64,000 nucleotides of DNA from Ensifer sp. WSM1721 (GCF_000513895.2 NZ_CP165783.1:1116001-1180000); one strand, 5' to 3'; counted from the stretch's first letter, positions 1 to 8,295 are shown. Notes: generated from the sequence alone by a model not told the origin. Translations and numbers: made by a program.

Positions 1-1
1 G

Positions 2-751
2 TTCGCTCAACTGGTCCCCTTCGGCAAGGCGCTGCCGAGAATAAGGCGCACGGTGCGACGCCACATGGAGGGTAGCCCGGATGACGTCCAGACCATTCTC
101 GCCGCACTTGTTGCGTTGCTCGACGAGGCGCATCTGCGCACGGGAAGTCCCGCCTATGTAGAGGAAAATGCAACCTACGGGGCGACGACCCTCTTGAAAC
201 GTCACCTGAAGCTGGTGGACGGATGCATCGAACTGAAATTCGCCGCCAAGGGCGGCAAGCGTGTGACGCGGCGGCTTCGCCGCCCGAAGCTGCAGCGCCT
301 GCTTGAAGAAATCGCAGACCTGCCGGGACGGCAGCTCTTCGTCTGGAAGGACGAGAACGACGCTCTCCGTCCTGTCGATTCGGGTCGCCTCAACCGCTAC
401 CTCGCGGAGATCGCCGGCCTTCCGGTCTCAGCCAAGACATTCCGGACCTGGGCCGGAAGCGTCGCCGCTTTTGCGGCCGCGCGAGCCGCGCTCGACGAAA
501 TCGGGCGCGCGACGGTCAAACAGATGAGCGAGGCCGCAGCAGCGGTGCTTTGCAACACGCCGGCGATCTGTCGCAAAAGCTACATCCATCCGGACATCAT
601 CGCTCTGGCCGGCAATGACTCCACAATATCAGTCAGGCAATTGCGGATGCGCGGGGGAGCGAAGCCGGAGTTGCGTGCCGAGGAAGCACGTATGCTCAAC
701 TTCTTGGCTCGTGCCGAGCGAGCCCGAAGACGAAGCGACGGGCCCCGATGA
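2..751 (+). CDS. DNA topoisomerase IB, C-terminal part (cut by the left window edge)
   Basis: This is the C-terminal part of a poxvirus/eukaryote-like type IB topoisomerase, which relaxes supercoils through a transient 3'-phosphotyrosyl bond. The frame is open to base 2, reading FAQLVPFGKALPRIRR, typical of the segment before the catalytic core, so the GTG at 53 is internal. Visible core features are the TTLLKRH and KGGK segments, the LNRYLAEIAGLPVSAKTFRTW block carrying an active-site Arg, and the SYIHP motif with the presumed nucleophilic Tyr. The C-terminus is Arg-rich. Family assignment is firm; the N-terminus lies outside the window. Confidence 0.88.
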   Translation, partial: FAQLVPFGKALPRIRRTVRRHMEGSPDDVQTILAALVALLDEAHLRTGSPAYVEENATYGATTLLKRHLKLVDGCIELKFAAKGGKRVTRRLRRPKLQRLLEEIADLPGRQLFVWKDENDALRPVDSGRLNRYLAEIAGLPVSAKTFRTWAGSVAAFAAARAALDEIGRATVKQMSEAAAAVLCNTPAICRKSYIHPDIIALAGNDSTISVRQLRMRGGAKPELRAEEARMLNFLARAERARRRSDGPR

Positions 752-764
752 AAGGGCCCGTCGC
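735..764 (+). terminator. Perfect hairpin spanning the topoisomerase stop codon
   Basis: An 11-bp perfect GC-rich stem (735-745 with 754-764) with an 8-base loop encloses the TGA stop at 749-751. There is no clear T-run afterwards. It is probably a transcription terminator or 3'-end stabiliser, and could also serve the convergent gene ending at 800. Confidence 0.5.
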
Positions 765-799
765 AATATCACGGGCGGCGCGGAACGTCCCTTTTCACT

Positions 800-1513
800 T
801 CAAAGGTTGCGATCGGTTTCGCCGCCGGTCCACCCGGTGGTGCTTCCCGTCGTGCCTGTGCTTCCCGACGTCCGAACGCGGATGTTGTTTTGAACATGGG
901 TGACGCCGGAGACGTCTTCGGCGCAATCCTCGGCCCGGTGTTTGGCCCATCTCGAGTCGACGAAACCGCTGAGCTGCACCTCCCCGTTCGTGACGGAAAC
1001 CTCGATATTCGACGCGTCGAGCGCTCCGTCGTCGCTCAAGCGGTCGCTCACGTCTTCCTGGATGCGGCTATCGGAGCGGGTATAGCCCTTGGGTCCCTTG
1101 CCGCGATACTGATCCATCTGGCGCCTGCGTTCAGCCTCCTCGTCGCCGAACCAGGAAGCCACTTCGTCGCCGGCGCGTTCGAAGAAGCCGCGTTCCTCTC
1201 CGTAGTCTCTGCCGCGAGACGGGTAGCGCTCCCGATAGCCATAGCCGGGATTGTAGTAACCGCCGCCATAATAGGGGCCGCCGGGGCCCTGATAGTCGCG
1301 GAAGGCACCTTCCCGGTTCCAACGATCGACGTCCTCGCCCCTGCGGCGATAGCCGCCGGCCCAACCGGTCTCGGCATCCGGAAAATATTCCGAATTCTCG
1401 TAATCTGCGCCGGCATAACCGCGGCGCCTCTCCTCATCGGAGTAGCCATAGCGCCCGCGTTCGGATTCCGGGTAGCGCCCGTAGTTGCGACTCCAATTCG
1501 TCCTATAGGGCAT
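800..1513 (-). CDS. BON-domain protein with Tyr/Arg/Gly-rich N-terminus
   Basis: A 237-aa protein. The start at 1513 (MPYRTNW) is chosen because GGAGGA lies 5 bases upstream. Residues 1 to about 140 are low-complexity and rich in Tyr, Arg, Gly and Glu. A BON domain follows at about 150-215 (IQEDVSDRLSDDG, VTNGEVQLSGFVDSRW, VSGVTHVQNNIRV). The tail is Gly/Thr/Ser-rich. BON domains bind membranes or surfaces and are common in stress-induced envelope proteins. No signal peptide is evident, so the location is uncertain. An EcfG-like promoter precedes it at 1554-1578. Domain assignment is firm; the role is inferred. Confidence 0.85.
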   Translation of the reverse strand: MPYRTNWSRNYGRYPESERGRYGYSDEERRRGYAGADYENSEYFPDAETGWAGGYRRRGEDVDRWNREGAFRDYQGPGGPYYGGGYYNPGYGYRERYPSRGRDYGEERGFFERAGDEVASWFGDEEAERRRQMDQYRGKGPKGYTRSDSRIQEDVSDRLSDDGALDASNIEVSVTNGEVQLSGFVDSRWAKHRAEDCAEDVSGVTHVQNNIRVRTSGSTGTTGSTTGWTGGETDRNL

Positions 1514-1553
1514 GATCTCCTCCATTCGTTTTCATTTGTTCGAGTTTCGACCA

Positions 1554-1578
1554 AACCAACGAAGAAGCGCGCGGTTCC
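1554..1578 (-). promoter_or_regulatory. EcfG-type promoter candidate for the BON gene
   Basis: On the minus strand GGAAC (1578-1574) is followed by 16 bases and GGTT (1557-1554). This matches the alphaproteobacterial general-stress sigma pattern GGAAC-N16-cGTT and is about 40 bases from the start codon. Confidence 0.55.
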
Positions 1579-1683
1579 CCGCCGCGGCGCCGGCGCCCGG
1601 TGTTTTCGGGCAGGTCGGGACGTGAGGGAGCGGGCGCCCGCTCCGAAAAAAGGGCGGGGGTGGCACGCCCCGAGTTGTCGGAC

Positions 1684-1878
1684 CTAGTCGCCCTTCGTCT
1701 TTCCGGCGTCAGACAACTTGCCGCGATGCGGGTCTTTCAGATTTTCGCCGGCCGCGTCTCTGTCGCGCTCGGGATCGTCCTTTGCCGGCATATATCCTCT
1801 GGGCCGTGTTTCCTTCGGCCCTTCCCACCTCGGCGATTGTTCCGTTGTGCCGGGCGCGCCGTTCTTGGGTGTCTTCAT
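1684..1878 (-). CDS. Small hydrophilic protein of unknown function (64 aa)
   Basis: A 64-aa, charged, Pro/Lys/Asp-rich protein with no Cys, membrane segment or recognised domain. GGAGAA lies at suitable spacing before ATG 1878. It follows the 79-aa gene at 1933-2172 on the same strand after 54 bases, so the two may form an operon driven from 2224. Its composition suggests a disordered, stress-type protein; that is inference. Confidence 0.55.
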   Translation of the reverse strand: MKTPKNGAPGTTEQSPRWEGPKETRPRGYMPAKDDPERDRDAAGENLKDPHRGKLSDAGKTKGD

Positions 1879-1932
1879 GATTCTTCTCCGGAAGTGTCGC
1901 TCAGGACGAGGAGCAGCTTTCTTCGCCGTGCG

Positions 1933-2172
1933 TCAGTCCTGGTCTTTCATGCTGGGGAGTGGGAAGCGCTGGTCGGCATCCTCAAGGTCGGATTCCACGA
2001 GGAAGTCGTCCCTTTTGCTGCGTGCTGCCTCCCTCACCGCTTGGTGCTTCGGCAGTTCATCCGGCTCGAGAGGCTGCGTCTTCGATTTCAGGTCGCTGTC
2101 CGACTTCACAGGCTCGCTTTTTCCTATGGTGACGTCCGGCACCCCTTTCGACTTCTTCTGTGTTTTCGACAT
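1933..2172 (-). CDS. Small charged protein of unknown function (79 aa)
   Basis: Start 2172 (MSKTQKKSKG) is favoured over an upstream in-frame ATG because GAGGAGG lies just before it. The 79-aa product is hydrophilic, rich in Lys, Asp, Glu and Ser, and probably disordered. No family was recognised. A perfect GGAAC-N16-CGTT motif at 2200-2224 lies about 28 bases upstream, so it is a likely general-stress gene. It is divergent from the SDR gene at 2374. Confidence 0.65.
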   Translation of the reverse strand: MSKTQKKSKGVPDVTIGKSEPVKSDSDLKSKTQPLEPDELPKHQAVREAARSKRDDFLVESDLEDADQRFPLPSMKDQD

Positions 2173-2199
2173 TTCGCCCTCCTCGGCTTCTCGTTTGTC

Positions 2200-2224
2200 A
2201 ACGCCAGGCCGCAGACGAAGTTCC
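2200..2224 (-). promoter_or_regulatory. EcfG-type promoter candidate (full consensus)
   Basis: On the minus strand GGAAC (2224-2220), 16 bases, then CGTT (2203-2200). This is an exact match to the EcfG consensus and the best-scoring site in the window. Confidence 0.65.
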
Positions 2225-2373
2225 ATCTCTCCTCGCCGCTTCCGCCTCTCGGAACAAAGCGGCAGAGCCTGAGTTAGGGCCGCGCCCGTTATCGCAACCC
2301 GCCATTATCGGAACCATCGTCGAAGCAAGCACGCGCCACCATTCGCGTCGGTTCCACGAAGGAGGCCTTCACC

Positions 2374-3231
2374 ATGGAAAACTTTCCCCGCCCACCGTTT
2401 GAACGCCAGAGCCAACCGATGCCTGGAACAACGGACCGCATGGATCCGCTGCCGGACCATGGTGAAAACTCCTACAGGGGATCAGGTCGGCTTGCCGGCA
2501 AGAAAGCTGTCATTACCGGCGGCGACAGCGGCATAGGAAGGGCCGTGGCGATCGCCTATGCACGCGAGGGCGCGGACGTCCTGATCGCCTATCTCAACGA
2601 GCACGAAGACGCGAAGGCGACGCAGGCGTTGGTGGAGGAGGCGGGCCGCAAGGCCGTGCTCGTCGCCGGCGACATCCAGTCCTCCGATCACTGCAGGCGC
2701 ATTATCGAAACCGCGGTCAAGGAACTCGGCGGCATCGACATCCTCGTCAACAACGCGGCCCACCAAGCGTCCTTCAAGAACATCGAAGACATCAGCGACG
2801 AGGAGTGGGAGCTGACGTTCCGCGTCAACATCCATGCCATGTTCTATCTCACGAAGGCAGCGGTCCCGCACATGAAGCCGGGCAGCTCGATCATCAACAC
2901 GGCCTCGATCAATGCCGACAACCCCAACCCGACTCTGCTTGCCTATGCGACCACGAAAGGCGCGATCCAGAATTTCACCGCCGGGCTCTCCCAGCTGCTC
3001 GCGGAGAAGGGCATTCGCGCGAATTCCGTGGCACCGGGCCCGATCTGGACGCCGCTCATTCCCTCGACGCTTCCCGAGGACTCGGTCATGAACTTCGGCA
3101 AGCAAGTCCCGATGAAAAGGCCCGGGCAACCGGTGGAACTCGCCTCGACCTACGTCCTGTTGGCAGATCCGATGTCGAGCTATGTATCCGGCGCCACGAT
3201 CGCCGTTACCGGCGGCAAGCCGATCCTGTAG
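2374..3231 (+). CDS. SDR-family NAD(P)-dependent oxidoreductase (YghA / Gsp39-like)
   Basis: A 285-aa short-chain dehydrogenase with the N-terminal extension of about 45 residues (RPPFERQSQPMPGTTDRMDP) typical of the YghA/general stress protein 39 subgroup. The Rossmann motif is TGGDSGIGRAVA (about 49-60). NNAAH is the structural motif. Catalytic residues are the Ser in INTASINA, then Tyr and Lys in YATTKGA (YxxxK). The tail GATIAVTGGKPIL is typical. The start at 2374 has an AGGAGG ribosome site. The physiological substrate is unknown; family members are often stress-induced. Confidence 0.9.
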   Translation: MENFPRPPFERQSQPMPGTTDRMDPLPDHGENSYRGSGRLAGKKAVITGGDSGIGRAVAIAYAREGADVLIAYLNEHEDAKATQALVEEAGRKAVLVAGDIQSSDHCRRIIETAVKELGGIDILVNNAAHQASFKNIEDISDEEWELTFRVNIHAMFYLTKAAVPHMKPGSSIINTASINADNPNPTLLAYATTKGAIQNFTAGLSQLLAEKGIRANSVAPGPIWTPLIPSTLPEDSVMNFGKQVPMKRPGQPVELASTYVLLADPMSSYVSGATIAVTGGKPIL

Positions 3232-3249
3232 CAGCGACACGTCCGCGGG

Positions 3250-3274
3250 GGAACATTGCGACCCGTTCGCGGTT
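3250..3274 (+). promoter_or_regulatory. EcfG-type promoter candidate for the PCMT/esterase fusion
   Basis: GGAAC (3250-3254), 16 bases, then GGTT (3271-3274), about 80 bases before ATG 3356. Confidence 0.55.
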
Positions 3275-3355
3275 CCGGAGCAGACAGCGCCGGAGCCTCG
3301 ATGCGAATGGCGCTTTGTCCGGTGAGTCCGACCGGAAACAGGAGGACTATCCACC

Positions 3356-5338
3356 ATGATCGATTTTACCCGTGCCCGGGACCGAATGGTCGTGTCCCAC
3401 CTTTCCCGTCGGGGGATCAAGTACCCCGACGTTCTCGAAGCAATGCGGCTCGTCCCGCGGGAGGCCTTCGTCGACCCCGGCTTCGAGGAATTCGCCTATG
3501 AGGATTCGGCCCTTTCGATCGGCCATGGTCAAACCATTTCGCAGCCCTACATCGTTGCGCTGATGACCGAACGGGCGGAAGTCGAGCCGGGCGACACGGT
3601 TCTGGAAATCGGGACCGGGTCCGGCTACGCGGCAGCGGTTCTCAGCCGGATCGCCGCACATGTCTACACGATCGAGCGCCACGCCGGATTGGCCGAGACG
3701 GCACAACGGCGGTTTGCCGATCTCGGCTACCGCAATATCGATGTGCGCATCGGCGACGGCACGCGGGGGTGGCCGGAAGCAGGCCCCTTCGACGCCATCC
3801 TCGTGGCGGCAGGCGGGCCTGCCGTCCCGCACGCGCTCAAGGAACAACTGGATCTCGGCGGCCATTTGGTCATCCCCGTCGGCCCGCCGGAAGAGCAGCG
3901 CCTCGTCAGGATCACCCGCGTCAATGCCACCACCTTCGAGGAACAGGACCTCGGAGGCGTCAGGTTCGTGCCGCTTGTCGGCGAAGAAGGCTGGGCCGAA
4001 GAGCGGACGGCACCCCGCGGCTCGTCACGCCTGCGGCCACCGCCCACCCTGTCCGAAATGATCGCCGACGCCGCCGAGCCCTTGCCCGATTTCGACGATC
4101 CCGCCTTCGGACGCCTCTTCGATCGTTTCGCCAAGCAGCGGCTGGTGCTGCTCGGCGAGGCAAGCCATGGCACGTCCGAATTCTACCGCGCCCGCGCGGC
4201 CATCACCCGCCGGCTCATCGAGGCACACGGGTTTACCATCGTCGCCGTCGAAGCCGATTGGCCGGACGCCGCGGCGATCGATCGTTACGTCCGTCACCGC
4301 AGCCCAGCCGCACGGCCGCAGGCTCCCTTCCAACGCTTCCCGACCTGGATGTGGCGAAATCGCGAGATCATGGAATTCACGGAGTGGCTGCGCGCCCACA
4401 ACGAACGCAGGCGCGACGCCGACCGCGCGGGCTTCTATGGCCTCGACATCTACAACATGCGCAGTTCCATCGCTGCGGTGCTGGAGTATCTCGACAAGGT
4501 CGACCCGGAGGCGGCAGCGGTCGCGCGTGAGCGCTACGGCTGTCTAACGCCATGGCAGAACGAACCGTCTACCTATGGCCGGGCGGCGCTTAACGCCGGC
4601 TTCCGAAAATGCGAGGAAGCGGTCGTCAGACAATGCCGCGAATTGCTGGAGAGGCAGCTAGAGGCAGGACGCGAAGCGGGCGACGATCTTCTCGACGCCG
4701 CGCAGAACGCCCGCCTCGTCGCCTCGGCCGAAAGATACTACCGCATCATGTATTATAGCGGAGCCGAATCCTGGAACATGCGCGACACGCATATGTTCGA
4801 GACGCTGCGACACGTTCTTAATGCACGCGGGCCCGACGCGAAAGCGGTCGTCTGGGCCCACAACTCGCATATAGGCGACGCCCGCCACACCGACATGGGC
4901 ACGGCGCGCGACGAGTTGAACATCGGCCAGCTTTGCCGGGAGAACTTCCCCCGCGAGACTGCGCTGATCGGCTTCGGCACGCATGGCGGGCATGTTGCAG
5001 CGGCGAGCGACTGGGGCGGCGAAATGGAGGTGAAGCCGATCCGGCCCTCGATCGAGGACAGCTACGAGCGCCTGTTCCACAACGCGCAAGTCGAGCGCTT
5101 CCTCCTCGATTTTTCGCGCGACCATATGCTTCGGGAGAAGCTGCTCACGCCGAGGCTCGAGCGGTTCATCGGAGTCATCTACAGACCGGAAACGGAGCGC
5201 TTGAGCCATTATGCCTATGCGTCGCTGCCCCGGCAGTTCGACGCCTTCGTCTGGTTCGACGAAACGGCACCGGTCACGCCGCTCGGCCCGGAACATATCG
5301 AGCCAGGCGTACCCGAAACATTCCCGTTCGGTTTGTGA
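3356..5338 (+). CDS. Fusion of protein-L-isoaspartate O-methyltransferase and erythromycin esterase-like hydrolase
   Basis: A 660-aa single frame with two enzyme domains. Residues 1 to about 215 are a PCMT: GHGQTISQPYIVALM, then the AdoMet loop VLEIGTGSGYAAAVL, then DAILVAAGGPAVP. PCMT repairs isoaspartyl residues in aged proteins. Residues about 235-650 are an EreA/EreB-type domain: LLGEASHGTSEFY (catalytic Glu/His region), VAVEADWPDA and VVWAHNSHIGDAR (His). Many family members outside the clinical Ere enzymes do not act on macrolides, so the substrate is open. AGGAGG lies before ATG 3356. The two halves are joined by about 20 residues rich in Arg and Pro. An EcfG-like promoter lies upstream. 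Confidence 0.9.
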   Translation: MIDFTRARDRMVVSHLSRRGIKYPDVLEAMRLVPREAFVDPGFEEFAYEDSALSIGHGQTISQPYIVALMTERAEVEPGDTVLEIGTGSGYAAAVLSRIAAHVYTIERHAGLAETAQRRFADLGYRNIDVRIGDGTRGWPEAGPFDAILVAAGGPAVPHALKEQLDLGGHLVIPVGPPEEQRLVRITRVNATTFEEQDLGGVRFVPLVGEEGWAEERTAPRGSSRLRPPPTLSEMIADAAEPLPDFDDPAFGRLFDRFAKQRLVLLGEASHGTSEFYRARAAITRRLIEAHGFTIVAVEADWPDAAAIDRYVRHRSPAARPQAPFQRFPTWMWRNREIMEFTEWLRAHNERRRDADRAGFYGLDIYNMRSSIAAVLEYLDKVDPEAAAVARERYGCLTPWQNEPSTYGRAALNAGFRKCEEAVVRQCRELLERQLEAGREAGDDLLDAAQNARLVASAERYYRIMYYSGAESWNMRDTHMFETLRHVLNARGPDAKAVVWAHNSHIGDARHTDMGTARDELNIGQLCRENFPRETALIGFGTHGGHVAAASDWGGEMEVKPIRPSIEDSYERLFHNAQVERFLLDFSRDHMLREKLLTPRLERFIGVIYRPETERLSHYAYASLPRQFDAFVWFDETAPVTPLGPEHIEPGVPETFPFGL

Positions 5339-5368
5339 GAGGGAAACTCGCGTCAAGAGCGTGAATGC

Positions 5369-5692
5369 TTACAACTGCGTCGAGATGATGTTGTCGATCC
5401 GAACCGTGCCGCCGATCACTCCGCGCTTCGAGCCCGGCGGTGCCGGCCCCTCCTCGATGACGGTATAGAGCTTCTCGTTACGGAACGCGCTCGCCATGTC
5501 GGTTGTCACGCCTTCTGCCGGTTTGGCGTCGATCTCGCGGAAATCCAGTTCCGCCTCGGAAGCAACCAGGCGGGCATCGCCGCTCGATCTGGCGACCACG
5601 GTCACCTCGCCCTGATATTGGGCGTTTTGCCAGTTCGGATCGTTGGGTTCCGCCAGCGGCGCCAGCCGAAATATCTTCAGTTCTTCTTGCAT
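5369..5692 (-). CDS. Conserved-looking hypothetical protein (107 aa)
   Basis: The frame is open further upstream, but ATG 5692 (MQEELKIFRLAP) is preferred because the upstream part is Arg/Ser-rich and unlike protein. The body has VTVVARSSGDARLVASEAELDF and a hydrophobic C-terminus, GVIGGTVRIDNI. It is soluble and has no recognised domain. Its pattern suggests a small single-domain fold. It follows the 44-aa membrane gene on the same strand and may share its promoter. Confidence 0.6.
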   Translation of the reverse strand: MQEELKIFRLAPLAEPNDPNWQNAQYQGEVTVVARSSGDARLVASEAELDFREIDAKPAEGVTTDMASAFRNEKLYTVIEEGPAPPGSKRGVIGGTVRIDNIISTQL

Positions 5693-5745
5693 GAGCCTGC
5701 TCGATCTTATTTTGATGGACGCGCTGTCCTCGGCGGAAGTCACTC

Positions 5746-5880
5746 CTATTCCGATTGGTCGATCGCATGCGGCGGCGGCTGGCCTTCTTCTTGGGTTGGC
5801 CCGTCGAGGGGGAAAATCGTCCAAAGCGCCGCTACGACTATGAGGAGGACGAGCACTGCTGCGATCACGGCTCTTTGCAT
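5746..5880 (-). CDS. Tiny single-pass membrane protein (44 aa)
   Basis: ATG 5880 (MQRAVIAAVLVLLIVVAALW) begins one strongly hydrophobic helix (about residues 3-22), followed by a short Pro/Gln/Glu-rich tail. GAAGCAGG lies upstream. No family was recognised. It heads a two-gene leftward unit with 5369-5692. Confidence 0.5.
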   Translation of the reverse strand: MQRAVIAAVLVLLIVVAALWTIFPLDGPTQEEGQPPPHAIDQSE

Positions 5881-5935
5881 CGTACCTGCTTCGATCGTTG
5901 CTGAAGAAAGGCGCGGCTCTGCCACACTCGCTATC

Positions 5936-5959
5936 AATCGCCGCCGATTGGAATTGTTC
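5936..5959 (-). promoter_or_regulatory. Weak EcfG-like promoter candidate
   Basis: On the minus strand GGAAC (5959-5955) is followed by TT at 5937-5936. The 17-base spacing is one base short of the other sites. It lies upstream of the 44-aa membrane protein. Confidence 0.3.
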
Positions 5960-6003
5960 CGAATCCGCTCTCACGATTCATCGAGCTAGTACGGCGCGAA
6001 TTT

Positions 6004-6028
6004 GGAACTTTTCCCGGTGCCATCAGTT
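6004..6028 (+). promoter_or_regulatory. EcfG-type promoter candidate for the DUF892 gene
   Basis: GGAAC (6004-6008), 16 bases, AGTT (6025-6028), 31 bases before ATG 6060. Confidence 0.5.
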
Positions 6029-6059
6029 CGGTGAGCCGCAAAAAAGAAAGGAACATCCG

Positions 6060-6566
6060 ATGGCGGCGGCGAACAAAAATTTGCTGGCTTGGCTTAGGGA
6101 CGCGCATGCGATGGAAGAGCAGGCGATCACCATGCTTACCAGCCAGTCCAGACGGCTGGAAAACTATCCCGAGCTCAAAGCCCGGATCGATCGTCACCTG
6201 CAGGAAACGCGCGACCAGGCCGCAATGCTCGAGCGGTGCCTCGAGCGGCTCGACGGCGGTGCCTCGACTATCAAGGACATTACCGGCAAGATCGTGGCCT
6301 TCGGGCAGAGCCTGAGTGGCCTTTTCGTCGACGACGAAGTGGTCAAGGGTTCGCTCGCCAATTACACGTTCGAGCATATGGAGATCGCCAGCTACAAGAT
6401 CCTGATCGCAGCGGCGGACTATGCAGGTGATCAGGAAACGAAGCGGGTCTGCGAAACCATCCTGCAGCAAGAGATTGCGATGGCGGAATGGCTCGAGCAG
6501 CACACAGGCGAGATCACCCGCAAGTTCCTCGAGCGGGACAAGCGCGACGTGACGGCCAAGCATTGA
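6060..6566 (+). CDS. DUF892 / YciE-like ferritin-like protein
   Basis: A 168-aa all-helical protein. The start at 6060 follows GAAAGGAAC. The ferritin-like DUF892 pattern is visible: LLAWLRDAHAMEEQAITML near the N-terminus with Glu residues, HLQETRDQAAMLERCLERL, then NYTFEHMEIASYKILIAAA and ILQQEIAMAEWLEQH. The ExxH-type Glu/His residues (FEHME, EHTGE-like) could bind metal. YciE-type proteins are stress-induced and structurally like rubrerythrin; biochemical activity is unproven. It has its own EcfG-like promoter. Confidence 0.88.
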   Translation: MAAANKNLLAWLRDAHAMEEQAITMLTSQSRRLENYPELKARIDRHLQETRDQAAMLERCLERLDGGASTIKDITGKIVAFGQSLSGLFVDDEVVKGSLANYTFEHMEIASYKILIAAADYAGDQETKRVCETILQQEIAMAEWLEQHTGEITRKFLERDKRDVTAKH

Positions 6567-6792
6567 CCGTTCCCAAAGCGGCGGCAGCCCCGCGGATCCT
6601 TCCGGTCGCGGGCAGCGCGTCAGTCGATCACGCGGCAGGTCACCCGACGAACCCGCGTTGAAGGAAAGGCGGGCTCCTCAGATTCTCGAGCCCTTAAGCC
6701 GCGCCGCAGCATCTTCTTTCTTGCTGATACGAAGGGGGCACAATCGCCGCGCGGCCACCGAACCTGCGGCGAGATGCCTTCGCCGTCGAAAC

Positions 6793-6817
6793 GGAACAAT
6801 GTGGGCACACGCGCTTT
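6793..6817 (+). promoter_or_regulatory. EcfG-type promoter candidate
   Basis: GGAAC (6793-6797), 16 bases, CTTT (6814-6817), 28 bases before ATG 6845. Only the final TT of the -10 block matches. Confidence 0.4.
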
Positions 6818-6844
6818 CCCCTGACAGACAGAAGGAAGGACATC

Positions 6845-7102
6845 ATGGCACGGAATAGTCCGAAGGACCGGCCCCGAGCGACGCCTGCTCCCCCGCCAGA
6901 TGAAGAGTTGCCCGCGAACGGACCGGACGAAGAATACGCGCAACCCGTCGTCACGGGCCGCGTGCGCCCGACCCGCAGCAGGGACGAGGCGAATGTCGAT
7001 CCCGATGAAGCTCTCCCGAACGACGAGGAGGAAGAGTCGATTGCCGACAATCCGTCGCGCGAAGAGGTGCGCTTTGGCGAGGTGAAATCGCCGCGGCCCT
7101 GA
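6845..7102 (+). CDS. Small acidic, proline-rich hypothetical protein (85 aa)
   Basis: The start is ATG 6845 after GAAGGAAGGA. The 85-aa product is dominated by Asp, Glu, Pro and Arg (DEELPANGPDEEYAQP, DEALPNDEEEESIADN). It has no hydrophobic core and is expected to be disordered. No family was recognised. It heads a possible operon with the membrane peptide at 7179 and the ZIP transporter. Confidence 0.65.
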   Translation: MARNSPKDRPRATPAPPPDEELPANGPDEEYAQPVVTGRVRPTRSRDEANVDPDEALPNDEEEESIADNPSREEVRFGEVKSPRP

Positions 7103-7178
7103 GGACGCCCGGTCGACCGTGGAGATACAGGAAACCCCGGGCGACAGCGCCGGTTGGCCCATTTGAGGAGGTGCAACC

Positions 7179-7352
7179 ATGGTTATGGATTATCTTTGGC
7201 TATTCGCAACCGCCGGCGGAGCCTTCATCCTGGGTGCCGCGGTGGCCTATGCGATCTTAAGGCAGAAACCACTGCCGCCGGCCGCCAAGGAAGCGCAGAA
7301 GCGAAAGATCGACGAGCTTTACGAGCGTTCGCCTGAAAACAGAAGCCGCTGA
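7179..7352 (+). CDS. Small single-pass membrane protein (57 aa)
   Basis: ATG 7179 is preceded by GAGGAGG. The peptide starts MVMDYLWLFATAGGAFILG, with one transmembrane helix at about residues 4-27 and a basic cytosolic tail KEAQKRKIDELYERSPENRS. No enzyme motif is seen. It ends 17 bases before the ZIP transporter and is probably cotranscribed with it. Confidence 0.65.
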   Translation: MVMDYLWLFATAGGAFILGAAVAYAILRQKPLPPAAKEAQKRKIDELYERSPENRSR

Positions 7353-7369
7353 ACCCGTCCGGCGCGTCC

Positions 7370-8149
7370 ATGGAGCAGGATCCCCTGATCATTTTCGGAG
7401 TGGCTTCCGCGGCAGCGCTCGCCTCGCCGCTTGGTGGCCTGATCGCGGTCTGGGCGCGACCTTCGAGCCTCCTTCTCTCGATCGCGGTCGGCTTCGCGGC
7501 CGGCGTTCTGCTGGGCACCTTCGCCTTCGAGATGATGCCAAAGTCGCTGGAGCTCGCATCTGTTCCCGTGGTCGCCGCCGGTTTCCTGCTTGGCTTGGCT
7601 CTCGTCTATTTCCTTGACCTTTATGTCAACCGCTGGCGCATGGCGGGAGAGGAAGCGGATCAGAATCGCGCCGTCGAGCAGCTCCACCGACGAAAGAAGC
7701 CGCGCGGCAGCGGCGTTGCGGTACTCGCCGGCGGGACGAGCGCGGAGGAACTGATCGAAGGAATGGCGATCGGTGTCGGGGCCGCATTCGAACCGGGCGT
7801 CGCGCTGATTGTGGGCCTTGCGATTTGCATCGATAATCTCAGCGAGGGCATGAGCATCGGTGAGCTGGCCTTCGACCAGGAGCAGAAGAATCCCAAGTGG
7901 CGCATTCTCGGCTGGACGTCGCTGATCGGAGTGTCGCTGTTCGTCTCCGCCGTCGCCGGCTGGTTTTTTCTTAAAGGATTGTCGGAGGCGGTTCTCGGGT
8001 TTCTTTTCGCCGCAGGAGCGGGCGGCATGTTCTATCTGACGATCACCGACCTCGTGCCGGAGGCGGAGTCGCATCAGTTCCAGCAGTCCTCAGCACTCGC
8101 GAATGCCGTCGGCTTCCTGCTGATCATGGCGCTTACCGAGATGATCTGA
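7370..8149 (+). CDS. ZIP-family divalent metal transporter
   Basis: A 259-aa inner-membrane protein with about eight hydrophobic segments. ZIP signatures are present: a His/charged cytoplasmic loop (EQLHRRKKPRG), the amphipathic helix EELIEGMAIGVGAAF, and the following helix AICIDNLSEGMSIG, whose N/E/D residues line the metal site. In many ZIPs the first metal-binding helix has HxxxE; here it is EELIEG, so metal preference is uncertain. Likely role: uptake of Zn or another divalent cation. It sits 17 bases after the 57-aa membrane peptide. Confidence 0.85.
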   Translation: MEQDPLIIFGVASAAALASPLGGLIAVWARPSSLLLSIAVGFAAGVLLGTFAFEMMPKSLELASVPVVAAGFLLGLALVYFLDLYVNRWRMAGEEADQNRAVEQLHRRKKPRGSGVAVLAGGTSAEELIEGMAIGVGAAFEPGVALIVGLAICIDNLSEGMSIGELAFDQEQKNPKWRILGWTSLIGVSLFVSAVAGWFFLKGLSEAVLGFLFAAGAGGMFYLTITDLVPEAESHQFQQSSALANAVGFLLIMALTEMI

Positions 8150-8270
8150 AGAGGCCTTGGCAGATGTCCGTTGCGAACTCATCCCGCGCATCGAGATGAA
8201 GCTGGAACCTTTCGGATGTTCCGCCCGTACCGGCATCGTACAGCGACGCGGACGCGGGGGGGGGGAGATG

Positions 8271-8295
8271 GGAACAAATGTCGCCAGAGCCGGTT
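8271..8295 (+). promoter_or_regulatory. EcfG-type promoter candidate
   Basis: GGAAC (8271-8275), 16 bases, GGTT (8292-8295), 27 bases before ATG 8323. Confidence 0.55.

Noticed and set aside
2311..2335. GGAAC upstream of the SDR gene as an EcfG promoter
   Set aside because: No TT at the required spacing, so it was left out although the gene is of a stress-induced type.
2482..3420. 312-codon minus-strand frame opposite the SDR gene
   Set aside because: It mirrors a gene with clear SDR motifs, has no ribosome site and has His/Arg-rich composition typical of high-GC antisense frames.
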